A DNA stretch of 13,753 bases, from positions 1 to 13,753 of the forward strand of contig CAKQWJ010000038.1 of assembly GCA_934278925.1 (NCBI GenBank). The letters run 5' to 3'. The notes under the pieces are model-generated. The model saw only the letters and a list, made by a program, of their open reading frames with translations. It was not told where the DNA came from and did no database searches. The DNA comes from an uncultured Clostridia bacterium. Its GTDB lineage: Bacteria > Bacillota > Clostridia > Peptostreptococcales > Anaerovoracaceae. This document shows positions 6,644 through 13,753 of the stretch, piece by piece; the first letter of the stretch is position 1, and the number at the start of each line of letters is the position of its first letter. The position numbers and the translations under genes are program-made.

Positions 6644-6647
6644 ATCT

Positions 6648-8492
6648 TTATTTGATGACCTTTTTGTGTTTCTTAAAAGGTTCATACGGAATACCTGTCC
6701 ACTCCAGGCCAACCTGGCCGGAGAACTCCAGTACGTTCAGACGAACGCCGTGAACGACTACGGACAGGAAACACATAACGATGTTCAACGCGTGTCCGAT
6801 AAAGAATACCAGCGCGCCGACAATCACCAGCGGTCCGCCGAAGCCGGCCGCAATACCGTCAAAGCTCTGAGAAATAGCCAGTCCGGCCATTCCTACTGCG
6901 AAGAGTCGGATATAACTCATGATGTTTCCGAAACAGCTGATGGTGTCCAGGAATACGGTGAAGATGTCCGAAAGTCCGGACTTCAGACCCTGTCCAAAGG
7001 TTTTGTCCGGGGACATTCCACCGAACAGAACAACCATTGCAAAGGCCACGCCAACGCCGACTGCAACCGGTGTCATTGTAATCTTCTCTCCGATAACCAG
7101 ATTCAGGCAGAGCATGTACAGCGATACAATCGCAATCAGCCATCCCAGGTCTGCCAGCCAGCTCAGGTTCTTCTCCGAAATCTTCTTCTTTACGGAAATC
7201 AAGCTTCCCAGGCACATCTGAATCGCACCCACCGAGAACGAGAATTTCATTATCATGTTCTGCTGGGTGGAAGCACTTACGTTGAAGTATTCCGGATAAC
7301 TTGCCATGCTTGGAATTACCAAGGATTTCAAGAACGGAACCTTCATCGCGCTCTCCAGACCGAACCAAGTGCCGGTGATTGCACCCCAGACGATTGTTGC
7401 AAAAGAAAGAACGAACAACAGATAAGTTGCCGTATTCTTTTTCTTCGTCTTCGCGACGTATCCGATGGTGCCAATGAGTATCAGCACACCGTACGCACCG
7501 TCGCCCAGAATCATTGCAAAGAACAATGTGAAGAACAACAGGAACCACATCGAGATATCACTCTCTCTGTATCCCGGGAGAATTCCCAGGATGTTGTACA
7601 GCGGTTCAATGAGTCCGGAAACCTTGCCGAATTTCAGCTTGGTCGGAATCTTCTCATCATCGGCATCCACGCTCTCAATCGCATAGGCCCAGCCGTTCTC
7701 TGCAGCGGATACTTTGAATTCATCCACATCTGCTTCCGGCACATATCCGGACAGCCATACGAAACGATCGTCACTTCCGGCAGTCTGGCTGGCAGAAGAA
7801 TAATTCGCTTCATTCTGTGCCACCAGCATTGCGGCATTAAAGCTATCCATATGCAGCGCCGCGTCCTTCAGCGTCTCAATGCTCTTGTCGATGCCGGCTT
7901 GACAATCCGCTTCCGCAGCAGCGAGCTCTTCCGCTCCCTTTTCCGGAAGGTCGAACTCACTCGCGCCGAATTCCGGCGGAAGCGCTCCGATGGAAGCAAT
8001 CAGCACTTCCTTCTTGATGTCCTTCAGATGAATCACCTGACGCTCTTCATCTGCCGCCAGGGTCGCATAGGTGTTCGCCGGTACGCGGTAAAAATAAAGA
8101 TCGTATTTGCGGTCCTTAAGCAGTTCAAGGTCTTCCGAGGTAATATCCCCCCAAGGAGAAACTCTCTCAATCTCTGCGTGAAGAACCGACAGTTCTTGCT
8201 CGAGAGCTGCCTTTCTCTCAACGGCACCCTTTACCTCACCGTAGAACTTCTCGAACTCTTCGCCTTGAAGCAACGGCTTCGCCGTCAGGTTCTTCTGTTC
8301 TTTCTTGTCCGGGAGATATTCTGCAAGGGATGCGGTCAATCTGGACAGTTCGGTGAACTTCTCTGTCACGGCATGAACCGCGCCCTTCTTCTCAGCGATA
8401 TGCATCACGCCGAGTTTTTCAAGTCCATCGAGCATCTCTTTCTTCCGTGAAAGCGATGACACGACGTAGACCATTTTCATTTTCTCTATCAT
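6648..8492 (-). CDS. atpI: V-type ATPase subunit I (a-subunit, ion channel stator)
   Basis: This 614-residue protein provides the ion half-channels beside the c-ring and anchors the peripheral stalk. The first 310 residues or so are soluble, with coiled-coil stretches. The second half has about seven to eight membrane helices starting near MWFLLFFTLFFAMILGDGAYG. The essential arginine lies in SYIRLFAVGMAG at R529, and a second conserved arginine in VVHGVRLNVLEF at R584. These correspond to R735 and R799 of yeast Vph1. Its ATG overlaps the TGA of the D gene as ATGA at 8489-8492, implying translational coupling. GGAGG lies seven bases upstream inside the D coding end. The length is close to the 600-660 residues usual for this family. 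Confidence 0.95.
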   Translation of the reverse strand: MIEKMKMVYVVSSLSRKKEMLDGLEKLGVMHIAEKKGAVHAVTEKFTELSRLTASLAEYLPDKKEQKNLTAKPLLQGEEFEKFYGEVKGAVERKAALEQELSVLHAEIERVSPWGDITSEDLELLKDRKYDLYFYRVPANTYATLAADEERQVIHLKDIKKEVLIASIGALPPEFGASEFDLPEKGAEELAAAEADCQAGIDKSIETLKDAALHMDSFNAAMLVAQNEANYSSASQTAGSDDRFVWLSGYVPEADVDEFKVSAAENGWAYAIESVDADDEKIPTKLKFGKVSGLIEPLYNILGILPGYRESDISMWFLLFFTLFFAMILGDGAYGVLILIGTIGYVAKTKKKNTATYLLFVLSFATIVWGAITGTWFGLESAMKVPFLKSLVIPSMASYPEYFNVSASTQQNMIMKFSFSVGAIQMCLGSLISVKKKISEKNLSWLADLGWLIAIVSLYMLCLNLVIGEKITMTPVAVGVGVAFAMVVLFGGMSPDKTFGQGLKSGLSDIFTVFLDTISCFGNIMSYIRLFAVGMAGLAISQSFDGIAAGFGGPLVIVGALVFFIGHALNIVMCFLSVVVHGVRLNVLEFSGQVGLEWTGIPYEPFKKHKKVIK

Positions 8493-9103
8493 TGTGCCGC
8501 CTCCACCAATTTTTTCTTTGAAATCTTTCCGCGAACAACCGCCGCTGTCTGCTGGTCGCCCAGGTATACTCCGATTACTCGGATGTTTTCCTTGGCTTCC
8601 GGAATCTTAACCTTCTCGAACAGGTTTACTCTCTGGGATGTGGACCGAAGTTCTTTTTCCAGAAGTGCTTCCTGCTTCCGAAGGGTGGAAACCAGTGCAT
8701 CCAGCCGCGCGATTTCGCGTAGTTTTACCAGTGCAGTATCAACCCACAGAGGATAGTCATCTACATCATACTCAACATCCTTGAATTTCAGTTCCTCGAA
8801 TTTCGGAACCGTAACTCCGGCGATGTTTTCGTTTCTGCAGATTACCGTCTCTGGCTGAACAAGTGTGTCAATACTCTTGTCCTCGTCGAAGATCGCATTT
8901 TCTGCAAATACAGCTACCCAATCATCGAGATTACCAATCATCTGAACACGTTCAGCTTCCTTCTGTGCCAATTCAGCTCTCGTCGTCATGATTACCTGCT
9001 GAAGCTGCTGTTTCTTGAGCTGCAGGGTTGGCAAATAGCGCTGATACTGTTTCAGAAGGTCCTTCTGCACTTTCTGTTCATTTTTAGTAAGTTTGATAGC
9101 CAC
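8489..9103 (-). CDS. atpD: V-type ATPase subunit D (central stalk)
   Basis: This 204-residue protein is the rotor shaft that passes through the A3B3 head and connects it to the membrane ring. The N-terminal 60 residues and the C-terminal part are helical and rich in Q, K, L and E, forming the long antiparallel coiled coil of the family. The N terminus MAIKLTKNEQ is typical. Translation starts at GTG. AAGGAG lies six bases upstream and no nearby ATG fits as well. It begins 12 bases after the B stop and overlaps the I start by four bases. No subunit F gene, the usual partner of D, follows or precedes it. Confidence 0.93.
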   Translation of the reverse strand: MAIKLTKNEQKVQKDLLKQYQRYLPTLQLKKQQLQQVIMTTRAELAQKEAERVQMIGNLDDWVAVFAENAIFDEDKSIDTLVQPETVICRNENIAGVTVPKFEELKFKDVEYDVDDYPLWVDTALVKLREIARLDALVSTLRKQEALLEKELRSTSQRVNLFEKVKIPEAKENIRVIGVYLGDQQTAAVVRGKISKKKLVEAAQ

Positions 9104-9115
9104 TGTCTGCTCCTT

Positions 9116-10411
9116 TTAGTCCAGTGCTTCTTTCTTCGGCCATCTTTCCTTAACCAGACTTGTCTTGAGACCGGTTTCATTCGGCTCAAAGCATTCCGCA
9201 AGAATTTCCCAGCCAAGATCGAGCGCATCTTCAAGAGGAATATTTACACTAAGATCCATCAGCTTCTCTTCGAAAAGTTTTCCGAATTTCAGAAGCTTAT
9301 CGTCCCATTCAGTCATAAGGAATCCCATGGATTTCTTCTCCAAACTTTCCTTATACTGTGCATACAGCTTAATCATTCCGTCCATTACAGCACGATGGTC
9401 ATCTCTTGTCTTTCCGTTTACGTTCTGCTTCAGTCTTGAAAGCGAACCGAATGGTTCAATGTGTCCATTCTTCAGATAGTACTGACCCTCTGTAATATAT
9501 CCGGTATTATCCGGAACCGGGTGAGTGACATCATCGCCCGGCATCGTGGTTACGCCGAGGATGGTAATGGATCCGGCACCCTCAATGTCCACCGCCTTTT
9601 CATAACGAGAAGCAAGGCTGGAGTACAGGTCTCCCGGATATCCACGGTTGGATGGTACCTGCTCCATCGTAATCGCCATTTCCTTCTGGGCATCGGCGAA
9701 GTTGGTCATATCGGTGAGCAGTACCAGAACTCTCTTTCCTTCCAGCGCGAACTGCTCTGCAACTGCCAGAGCCATGTCCGGTACCAGAGTACATTCTACG
9801 ATTGGGTCGGATGCGGTGTGAATGAACATTACGGTATGTCCCATTACACCGCCCTTTTCCAGGGTATCTCTGAATGTCAGGTAGTCATCGTACTTCAGTC
9901 CCATTCCTCCCAGGAGGATGACATCAACTTCTGCCTGAAGAGCGATTCTTGCCAGCAGCTGGTTGTATGGTTCACCGGAAATGGAGAAGATTGGGAGCTT
10001 CTGGCTCTCAACCAGGGTATTGAACAGGTCAATCATCGGAATACCGGTACGAATCATTTTGTTCGGGAGAATACGCTTCGACGGGTTGAAAGAAGGTCCG
10101 CCGATTGGAATCATGTTCTCCGTCAGAGCCGGACCGTTGTCTCTCGGTACGCCGGCACCGTCAAAGATTCTTCCCAGAAGATTATCCGAGAAGGATACCA
10201 TCATTGGCTTTCCGAGGAAACGAACCTCATCGCTGGTTCCGACACCCTGAGCACCCGCAAATACCTGCAGGGACACCATGTCCTTGTCCAGCTTAATTAC
10301 TGTCGCATAACTGTCACCAACAAGAGCCAGGTCTCCGTATTTAACACCTTCCGCTCTTACTGTAACTACGTTACCGACAATAGATTCAATTTTCGTATAT
10401 ACTTTCTGCAT
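9116..10411 (-). CDS. atpB: V-type ATPase subunit B (non-catalytic)
   Basis: This 431-residue protein alternates with subunit A in the A3B3 head and contributes to the nucleotide sites without catalysing hydrolysis. In place of a P-loop it has the degenerate SGEPYNQLLARI at 145-156, as expected for a B subunit. The arginine finger is in SLSRLKQ at about R326, and RGYPGDLYSSLASRYE near 256-271 is a family block. It is shorter than the roughly 460 residues of Enterococcus and archaeal B subunits, in line with the compact operon type. AGGAGGC lies six bases before the ATG and overlaps the A stop codon. It ends 12 bases before the D start. Confidence 0.95.
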   Translation of the reverse strand: MQKVYTKIESIVGNVVTVRAEGVKYGDLALVGDSYATVIKLDKDMVSLQVFAGAQGVGTSDEVRFLGKPMMVSFSDNLLGRIFDGAGVPRDNGPALTENMIPIGGPSFNPSKRILPNKMIRTGIPMIDLFNTLVESQKLPIFSISGEPYNQLLARIALQAEVDVILLGGMGLKYDDYLTFRDTLEKGGVMGHTVMFIHTASDPIVECTLVPDMALAVAEQFALEGKRVLVLLTDMTNFADAQKEMAITMEQVPSNRGYPGDLYSSLASRYEKAVDIEGAGSITILGVTTMPGDDVTHPVPDNTGYITEGQYYLKNGHIEPFGSLSRLKQNVNGKTRDDHRAVMDGMIKLYAQYKESLEKKSMGFLMTEWDDKLLKFGKLFEEKLMDLSVNIPLEDALDLGWEILAECFEPNETGLKTSLVKERWPKKEALD

Positions 10412-10422
10412 CTTATTGCCTC

Positions 10423-12153
10423 CTAGTTAACCGCTTTAGCGAGGTAGAAATCTGAAACCTTCTGCTTCTGTGCCTCGAATTCCGGTGTACCGAAGACGGT
10501 TCCGTGCCAGTCAAGGAATTCCTGTCTAAGCTGATTGAAGAAAGATCTGATTTCCTTCTTATCCTGCAAATCATAGGTTTTATTAATTACGTCGTACATC
10601 ATGTCGAACTCGATACGCTGTCTCTCCGGAGAGCATGCTGCGTCGATTTCATCGAAGGAGTTCTGCTGGAGGTATACGGCATCCAACAGCTCGCCCTTCT
10701 GATAGAATGTGTAATCCTCTGAGGATGTACCTTCTTCGCCGACAACCTTCATCATCTGGTTAACTTCTACGCTCTTTCTGAGAATGGAGCGTGCCTTCTC
10801 TACTCGATCCATATCTACTACGCCGGTATACTTGGACCAAGAATCAATTGGGTGAATTGCCGGATATTTACGTGCATCGGAACGCTCTCTTGTCAGACCG
10901 TGGAATGCACCGACTACCTTCAGGGTCGCCTGAGTAACCGGTTCTTCGAAGTTACCGCCGGCCGGGGATACCGAACCGCCGATTGTAACGGAAGCAATTC
11001 GTCCGTCGTTCAGTCTTACCTTTCCGGCTCTCTCATAGAATGCCGCAATGGTGGACTCCAGATATGCCGGGAATGCTTCTTCGCCCGGGATTTCTTCCAG
11101 ACGGCCGGACATCTCTCTCATTGCCTGTGCCCAACGGCTGGTGGAGTCGGCCAGGAGCAGTACGTCCAGACCCATCTGTCTGTAATACTCTGCGAGGGTT
11201 ACTGCAGTATAGCAGGAAGCCTCTCTGGCTGCTACCGGCATGGAGGACGTGTTACAAATGATGATTGTTCTCTCCATCATGGAACGACCGGTCTTCGGGT
11301 CTTCCAGTTCCGGGAATTCCTTCAGAATTTCTACAACCTCGCCGGCACGCTCTCCGCAGGCTGCCACGATAACGACGTCCGCTTCACCGTTCTTCGCCTC
11401 ACTGTGCTGGAGTACGGTTTTTCCTGCACCGAACGGTCCCGGGATACAGAATGTTCCGCCCTTTGCAACCGGCAGGAATGTATCGATTGCACGGAGCTGA
11501 GTTACCAGCGGTTCATCCGGACGAAGTCTTTCCTTGTAGCACTTGTTTGCCTGTTTAATCGGCTGTGTAATAACCATGCTCAGGTTCATCTCTTCCCCCT
11601 TGCTGTTTTCAATTACACAGATTGTTGAACGAACGTGGTGCATACCCGGTTCAACGATGGATTTCACCTTCCAGTCGGTTCCCTTCAGTGTGAACGGTAC
11701 CATAATCTGGTTGGTGAACTGGAATTCCGGTACGCTGCCGATAATGGTTCCGGCTTCTACCGAATCTCCTACCTTTACGCAAGGAGTGAAGTCCCATTCT
11801 CTGTCCGGAATCGGATCGAGGTACACACCTCTTTCCAGGAAGAAGCCACACTTCTCCGCCAGTTCCGGAAGCGGATTCTGAAGACCATCGAATACCTGTG
11901 TCAAGAGTCCCGGTCCCAGCTCAACGCTCATCAGCTCCCCTGTAAACTCTACAGGATCGCCAACCTTGATACCATTGGACATCTCGTAAATCTGCATGCT
12001 GGCAATTCCGTTATTGACACGAATAACCTCACCCTTCAGACGCTTTCCGTCAACGAGGATGTACGCTACTTCGTTTTTACGAACGGCACTTTCAAACTTT
12101 ACGTTTGCAAGGTTGCCGTTAATGCCAGTCACATAACCTGTTACTGTTTCCAT
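10423..12153 (-). CDS. atpA: V-type ATPase subunit A (catalytic)
   Basis: This 576-residue protein hydrolyses or makes ATP in the soluble head. Walker A GPFGAGKT is at 239-246, the catalytic glutamate in GERAGE at about E268, and Walker B and following residues ADSTSRW at 335-341. The GGSVSPAGGNFEEPVTQ block follows near 392-408. The family in archaea and eukaryotes usually reads GERGNE and SRWAEA at these sites. GERAGE and SRWAQA here recall the spirochaete and Bacteroidetes enzymes. The start is set by AGGAGA at 12161-12166. This is seven bases from the ATG at 12151-12153 but only one base from the ATG at 12157-12159, so I prefer the inner ATG (METVTGYV), two residues shorter. It lies 14 bases after the DUF2764 stop. 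Confidence 0.96.
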   Translation of the reverse strand: METVTGYVTGINGNLANVKFESAVRKNEVAYILVDGKRLKGEVIRVNNGIASMQIYEMSNGIKVGDPVEFTGELMSVELGPGLLTQVFDGLQNPLPELAEKCGFFLERGVYLDPIPDREWDFTPCVKVGDSVEAGTIIGSVPEFQFTNQIMVPFTLKGTDWKVKSIVEPGMHHVRSTICVIENSKGEEMNLSMVITQPIKQANKCYKERLRPDEPLVTQLRAIDTFLPVAKGGTFCIPGPFGAGKTVLQHSEAKNGEADVVIVAACGERAGEVVEILKEFPELEDPKTGRSMMERTIIICNTSSMPVAAREASCYTAVTLAEYYRQMGLDVLLLADSTSRWAQAMREMSGRLEEIPGEEAFPAYLESTIAAFYERAGKVRLNDGRIASVTIGGSVSPAGGNFEEPVTQATLKVVGAFHGLTRERSDARKYPAIHPIDSWSKYTGVVDMDRVEKARSILRKSVEVNQMMKVVGEEGTSSEDYTFYQKGELLDAVYLQQNSFDEIDAACSPERQRIEFDMMYDVINKTYDLQDKKEIRSFFNQLRQEFLDWHGTVFGTPEFEAQKQKVSDFYLAKAVN

Positions 12154-12167
12154 TTGCATATCTCCTG

Positions 12168-12689
12168 TTATAAGTTATAAACGCTCTGTTGTACATTATC
12201 GAAGAGACGCTTGAATTCCGCCTCTCCCTTTTCCTTAACAAAGCAACTCTGGCGTTCCAACAATTTTAATTTGATCGCATATCCGAACAAGCACACGTCA
12301 TCAAAAAAGTGACCGCCGGTGTAGTAATCCAGTGCTTCGAACTGGCGCACCAGAAGAAGCTTCTCTGCTTCCAGCGGATTTTTCGCGGTGATTGCAGCCT
12401 GTGCAATCTGTGTACTTTCCGGATCCTTCTCATATTCAGCCTGATAGGACTTTCCAAGAGCGGCGCTTCTCTGAGCGTTCAGCTCTCTGAACAGACCCGT
12501 GTAGAATCCGGACCATTTCTTAAGGAGCGGGCCCTCTGTAGAATCGAGAGTCAGATTTTTCAAACGCTCCAAGGTCTTATCACTTACGTTGTCCTCACAC
12601 ATTGCGATGAATTCATCGTAGGTGATTGGCATCTCTTCGTTCGCAGAAAGTTCCGGCAGGCTTGAAATTAAGTAGTAATACGAAGCCAT
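12168..12689 (-). CDS. DUF2764 protein, V-ATPase C/d-like subunit
   Basis: This 173-residue, mostly helical protein begins with YYYLISSLPEL, the hallmark N terminus of DUF2764. In Chlamydia, spirochaete and Bacteroidetes operons a DUF2764 gene lies between the V-ATPase E and A genes, exactly as here. By position it takes the place of subunit C (eukaryotic d), the socket joining the central stalk to the c-ring. That role is inferred from context and family, not visible in motifs. As I recall the family, many members are longer (about 250 or more residues), so this is a short form. The frame is closed at both ends and shows no sign of damage. AGGAGGT lies five bases before the ATG. Confidence 0.85.
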   Translation of the reverse strand: MASYYYLISSLPELSANEEMPITYDEFIAMCEDNVSDKTLERLKNLTLDSTEGPLLKKWSGFYTGLFRELNAQRSAALGKSYQAEYEKDPESTQIAQAAITAKNPLEAEKLLLVRQFEALDYYTGGHFFDDVCLFGYAIKLKLLERQSCFVKEKGEAEFKRLFDNVQQSVYNL

Positions 12690-12706
12690 ACTCTACCTCC
12701 TGGTTC

Positions 12707-13267
12707 TTAGAAATCCATCTCTCTGAAGTAAGGCATCAAGAGCTGCATAATCTCCTCATCGGTGCAATCGAAGTAACCGGAACCGTCCTTTGCGGCAAGC
12801 TTGAATCCGGAAGCAACTCCCTTTCCAACCTTGACCTCAAGACCCTTCTGGATTTCCTCCGCAAGCGCAGCCTTCAATTCATCGGTGACTTCTGCCACTT
12901 CTGCTGCATACTGAGACACATCTTCGCCATTGACAACGGCTTTGATCAGCTTACCCAGAGCTTCACCCTTCAGGTCCTCGCGAACCTTCGCCTCCAGGAT
13001 TCTGCCAACTTCATCCAGTACTTCCTTCTTAAAGGAAATCAGGGCATCTCTCTTTGCCTGCTCGGCATTCTCGATAGCACCCTCTCTGAGTGTTTCAATT
13101 TCTCTTGTGGCAGCTTCCTTCGTTGTCTTGGCCTCTGCATTTGCATTGGAAATAATCTCCTCCGCCTTTTGCTTGGCTTCAGCGATAATCTTCTCTGCCT
13201 GTTCATTGGCTGCATCGACACCCTCTTTGCGGATGGATGAAACCAAATCGTGAATCTGCAATTCCAT
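12707..13267 (-). CDS. atpE: V-type ATPase subunit E (peripheral stalk)
   Basis: This 186-residue protein is part of the stator that stops the A3B3 head from turning with the rotor. Residues of about 15-95 form a charged Ala/Glu/Lys-rich coiled coil. The C-terminal globular part holds KGVASGFKLAAKDGSGYFD, a typical E-subunit block. It is the first gene of the operon. AGGAGGT at 13277-13283 lies nine bases before the ATG, an ideal site. In other V/A-ATPases E pairs with G/H, and no such gene is present here. Its TAA is 17 bases before the DUF2764 start. Confidence 0.93.
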   Translation of the reverse strand: MELQIHDLVSSIRKEGVDAANEQAEKIIAEAKQKAEEIISNANAEAKTTKEAATREIETLREGAIENAEQAKRDALISFKKEVLDEVGRILEAKVREDLKGEALGKLIKAVVNGEDVSQYAAEVAEVTDELKAALAEEIQKGLEVKVGKGVASGFKLAAKDGSGYFDCTDEEIMQLLMPYFREMDF

Positions 13268-13358
13268 AGACTGTTAACCTCCTGTTCTATGCGCATTCCA
13301 CGTTTTCCGATATCTGTAGAACCAAATGCCTGAAAACAATACTTATGCATAACATTTT
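13268..13358 (-). promoter_or_regulatory. V-ATPase operon leader with palindrome and RBS
   Basis: The predicted 90-base 5' leader contains a perfect 10-base palindrome TTATGCATAA at 13343-13352, just after the predicted start of transcription. It also has GTTCTA/TAGAAC arms at 13284-13289 and 13317-13322 that could fold near the ribosome binding site AGGAGGT at 13277-13283. The palindrome is a possible operator. I recognise no known riboswitch here. Confidence 0.5.
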
Positions 13359-13364
13359 TTTCTG

Positions 13365-13393
13365 ATTATAGCACCAATTCATACCCTCGTCAA
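13365..13393 (-). promoter_or_regulatory. Strong promoter of the V-ATPase operon
   Basis: On the minus strand, TTGACG at 13388-13393 and TATAAT at 13365-13370 are separated by exactly 17 bases. TGC precedes the -10, giving an extended -10. Only one base differs from the housekeeping consensus. Two CGAGGGT direct repeats at 13383-13389 and 13403-13409, 20 bases apart, and the inverted repeat GGGTTTGACCC at 13396-13406 overlap or flank the -35 and could bind a regulator. Confidence 0.9.
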
Positions 13394-13753
13394 AAGGGTC
13401 AAACCCTCGAAAAACAGATAGTTTGTTAAATAATTATTACACTTTTATTAATTAAAATTTTCTTTGCTATAAAAATTTTTAATACCGGGTTTCATATTCG
13501 TTTAAAAATAGGTTTCATTGCTTTTTCTATTCTTCACATTCTTCACACGTTGTTCACACCAAGCGAAATCTTTTTATACTCACACCTATATAGTTAATTA
13601 ATTGTCCATTTCCCGCCGAAAAATAGCTATATGTTTAAAAAAGGATACAAGAGATTTAAAAAAATGACACTTTTTAAAGGTTCTTCACGAATTTTTGTGG
13701 GATTAAAATCGAAATCGAAATAAATAATTAGGCATTGAAAAAGAGCATTGGAT
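13394..13753. other. Right intergenic region, AT-rich, no convincing gene
   Basis: No convincing gene is visible. The stretch is very AT-rich. It holds an imperfect AT-only inverted repeat at about 13450-13483 and three related nonamers, TTCTTCACA at 13530-13538 and 13539-13547 and TTGTTCACA at 13550-13558. A 30-codon open frame runs at 13631-13723 on the plus strand. That frame encodes a very basic peptide (nine Lys, two Arg, no acidic residue) but has no ribosome binding site, and A-rich DNA easily gives Lys codons. The region upstream of the V-ATPase promoter probably separates it from a gene outside the window. Confidence 0.6.

Noticed and set aside
6666..8450. 594-codon open frame on the plus strand opposite subunit I
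   Set aside because: It is a mirror of a certain V-ATPase gene. The translation has no membrane or domain pattern, no ribosome binding site, and a composition expected from reading the opposite strand of a mid-GC gene.
9461..10426. 321-codon plus-strand open frame opposite subunit B
   Set aside because: Antisense shadow of the B gene with no recognisable motif or start signal.
13039..13350. Alternative minus-strand frame overlapping the start of subunit E
   Set aside because: Arg-rich out-of-frame translation of the E coiled coil; it starts upstream of the E ribosome binding site and has none of its own.
13284..13358. Possible riboswitch in the V-ATPase leader
   Set aside because: The only stems are short with large loops and I see no conserved block of a known family; there is also no terminator between the leader and subunit E.

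Overview
The window reads as a bacterial chromosome segment, most likely from an anaerobic Firmicute of the Clostridia type. The reasons are the strong AGGAGG-like ribosome binding sites, consensus sigma-A promoters, AT-rich intergenic DNA around mid-GC genes, and a Clostridia-style manganese riboswitch. This assignment is an inference from sequence style. All ten confident genes lie on the minus strand, so transcription runs from the right edge to the left.

Region 1 (about 13400 down to 6060) is a complete seven-gene V/A-type ATPase operon, in transcription order E - DUF2764 (C-like) - A - B - D - I - K. It starts at a consensus extended -10 promoter (13365-13393) and ends at a UUCG-loop terminator (6069-6098). 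The genes are tightly packed, with gaps of 8 to 57 bases and one ATGA overlap, and most have a clear ribosome binding site. The gene set lacks recognisable F, G/H and canonical C genes. It matches the compact layout known from Chlamydia, Treponema and Bacteroidetes rather than the Enterococcus-type ntp operon. The membrane rotor protein K keeps the side chains that bind sodium in Enterococcus hirae NtpK, so the machine is a candidate sodium pump or sodium-driven ATP synthase.

Region 2 (about 6060 to 4900) holds one zinc-dependent, probably NAD-linked, medium-chain alcohol dehydrogenase, closed by a hairpin. Region 3 (about 4870 to 3417) holds one AAA+ ATPase of the DUF4143 family with a C-terminal PD-(D/E)XK-like motif. 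Its leader carries three copies of a 12-base sequence spaced exactly 33 bases apart, and a strong terminator follows the gene. This gene looks AT-richer than its neighbours and may have been acquired.

Region 4 (3403 to about 463) is a Ca2+/Mn2+-type P-type ATPase. It is preceded by a perfect -35/-10 promoter, a yybP-ykoY (Mn2+) riboswitch and an overlapping intrinsic terminator. The pump keeps only the SERCA site II ligands, which fits a one-site SPCA/PMR1-like Mn2+/Ca2+ exporter switched on when Mn2+ is high. The flanks (1-554 and 13394-13753) hold no convincing gene. The left edge has paired 19-base repeats that could be the end of an insertion sequence. The right edge has AT-rich DNA with tandem TTCTTCACA-like nonamers. 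The window thus combines two ATP-driven cation transport machines with an oxidoreductase and an orphan AAA+ ATPase.
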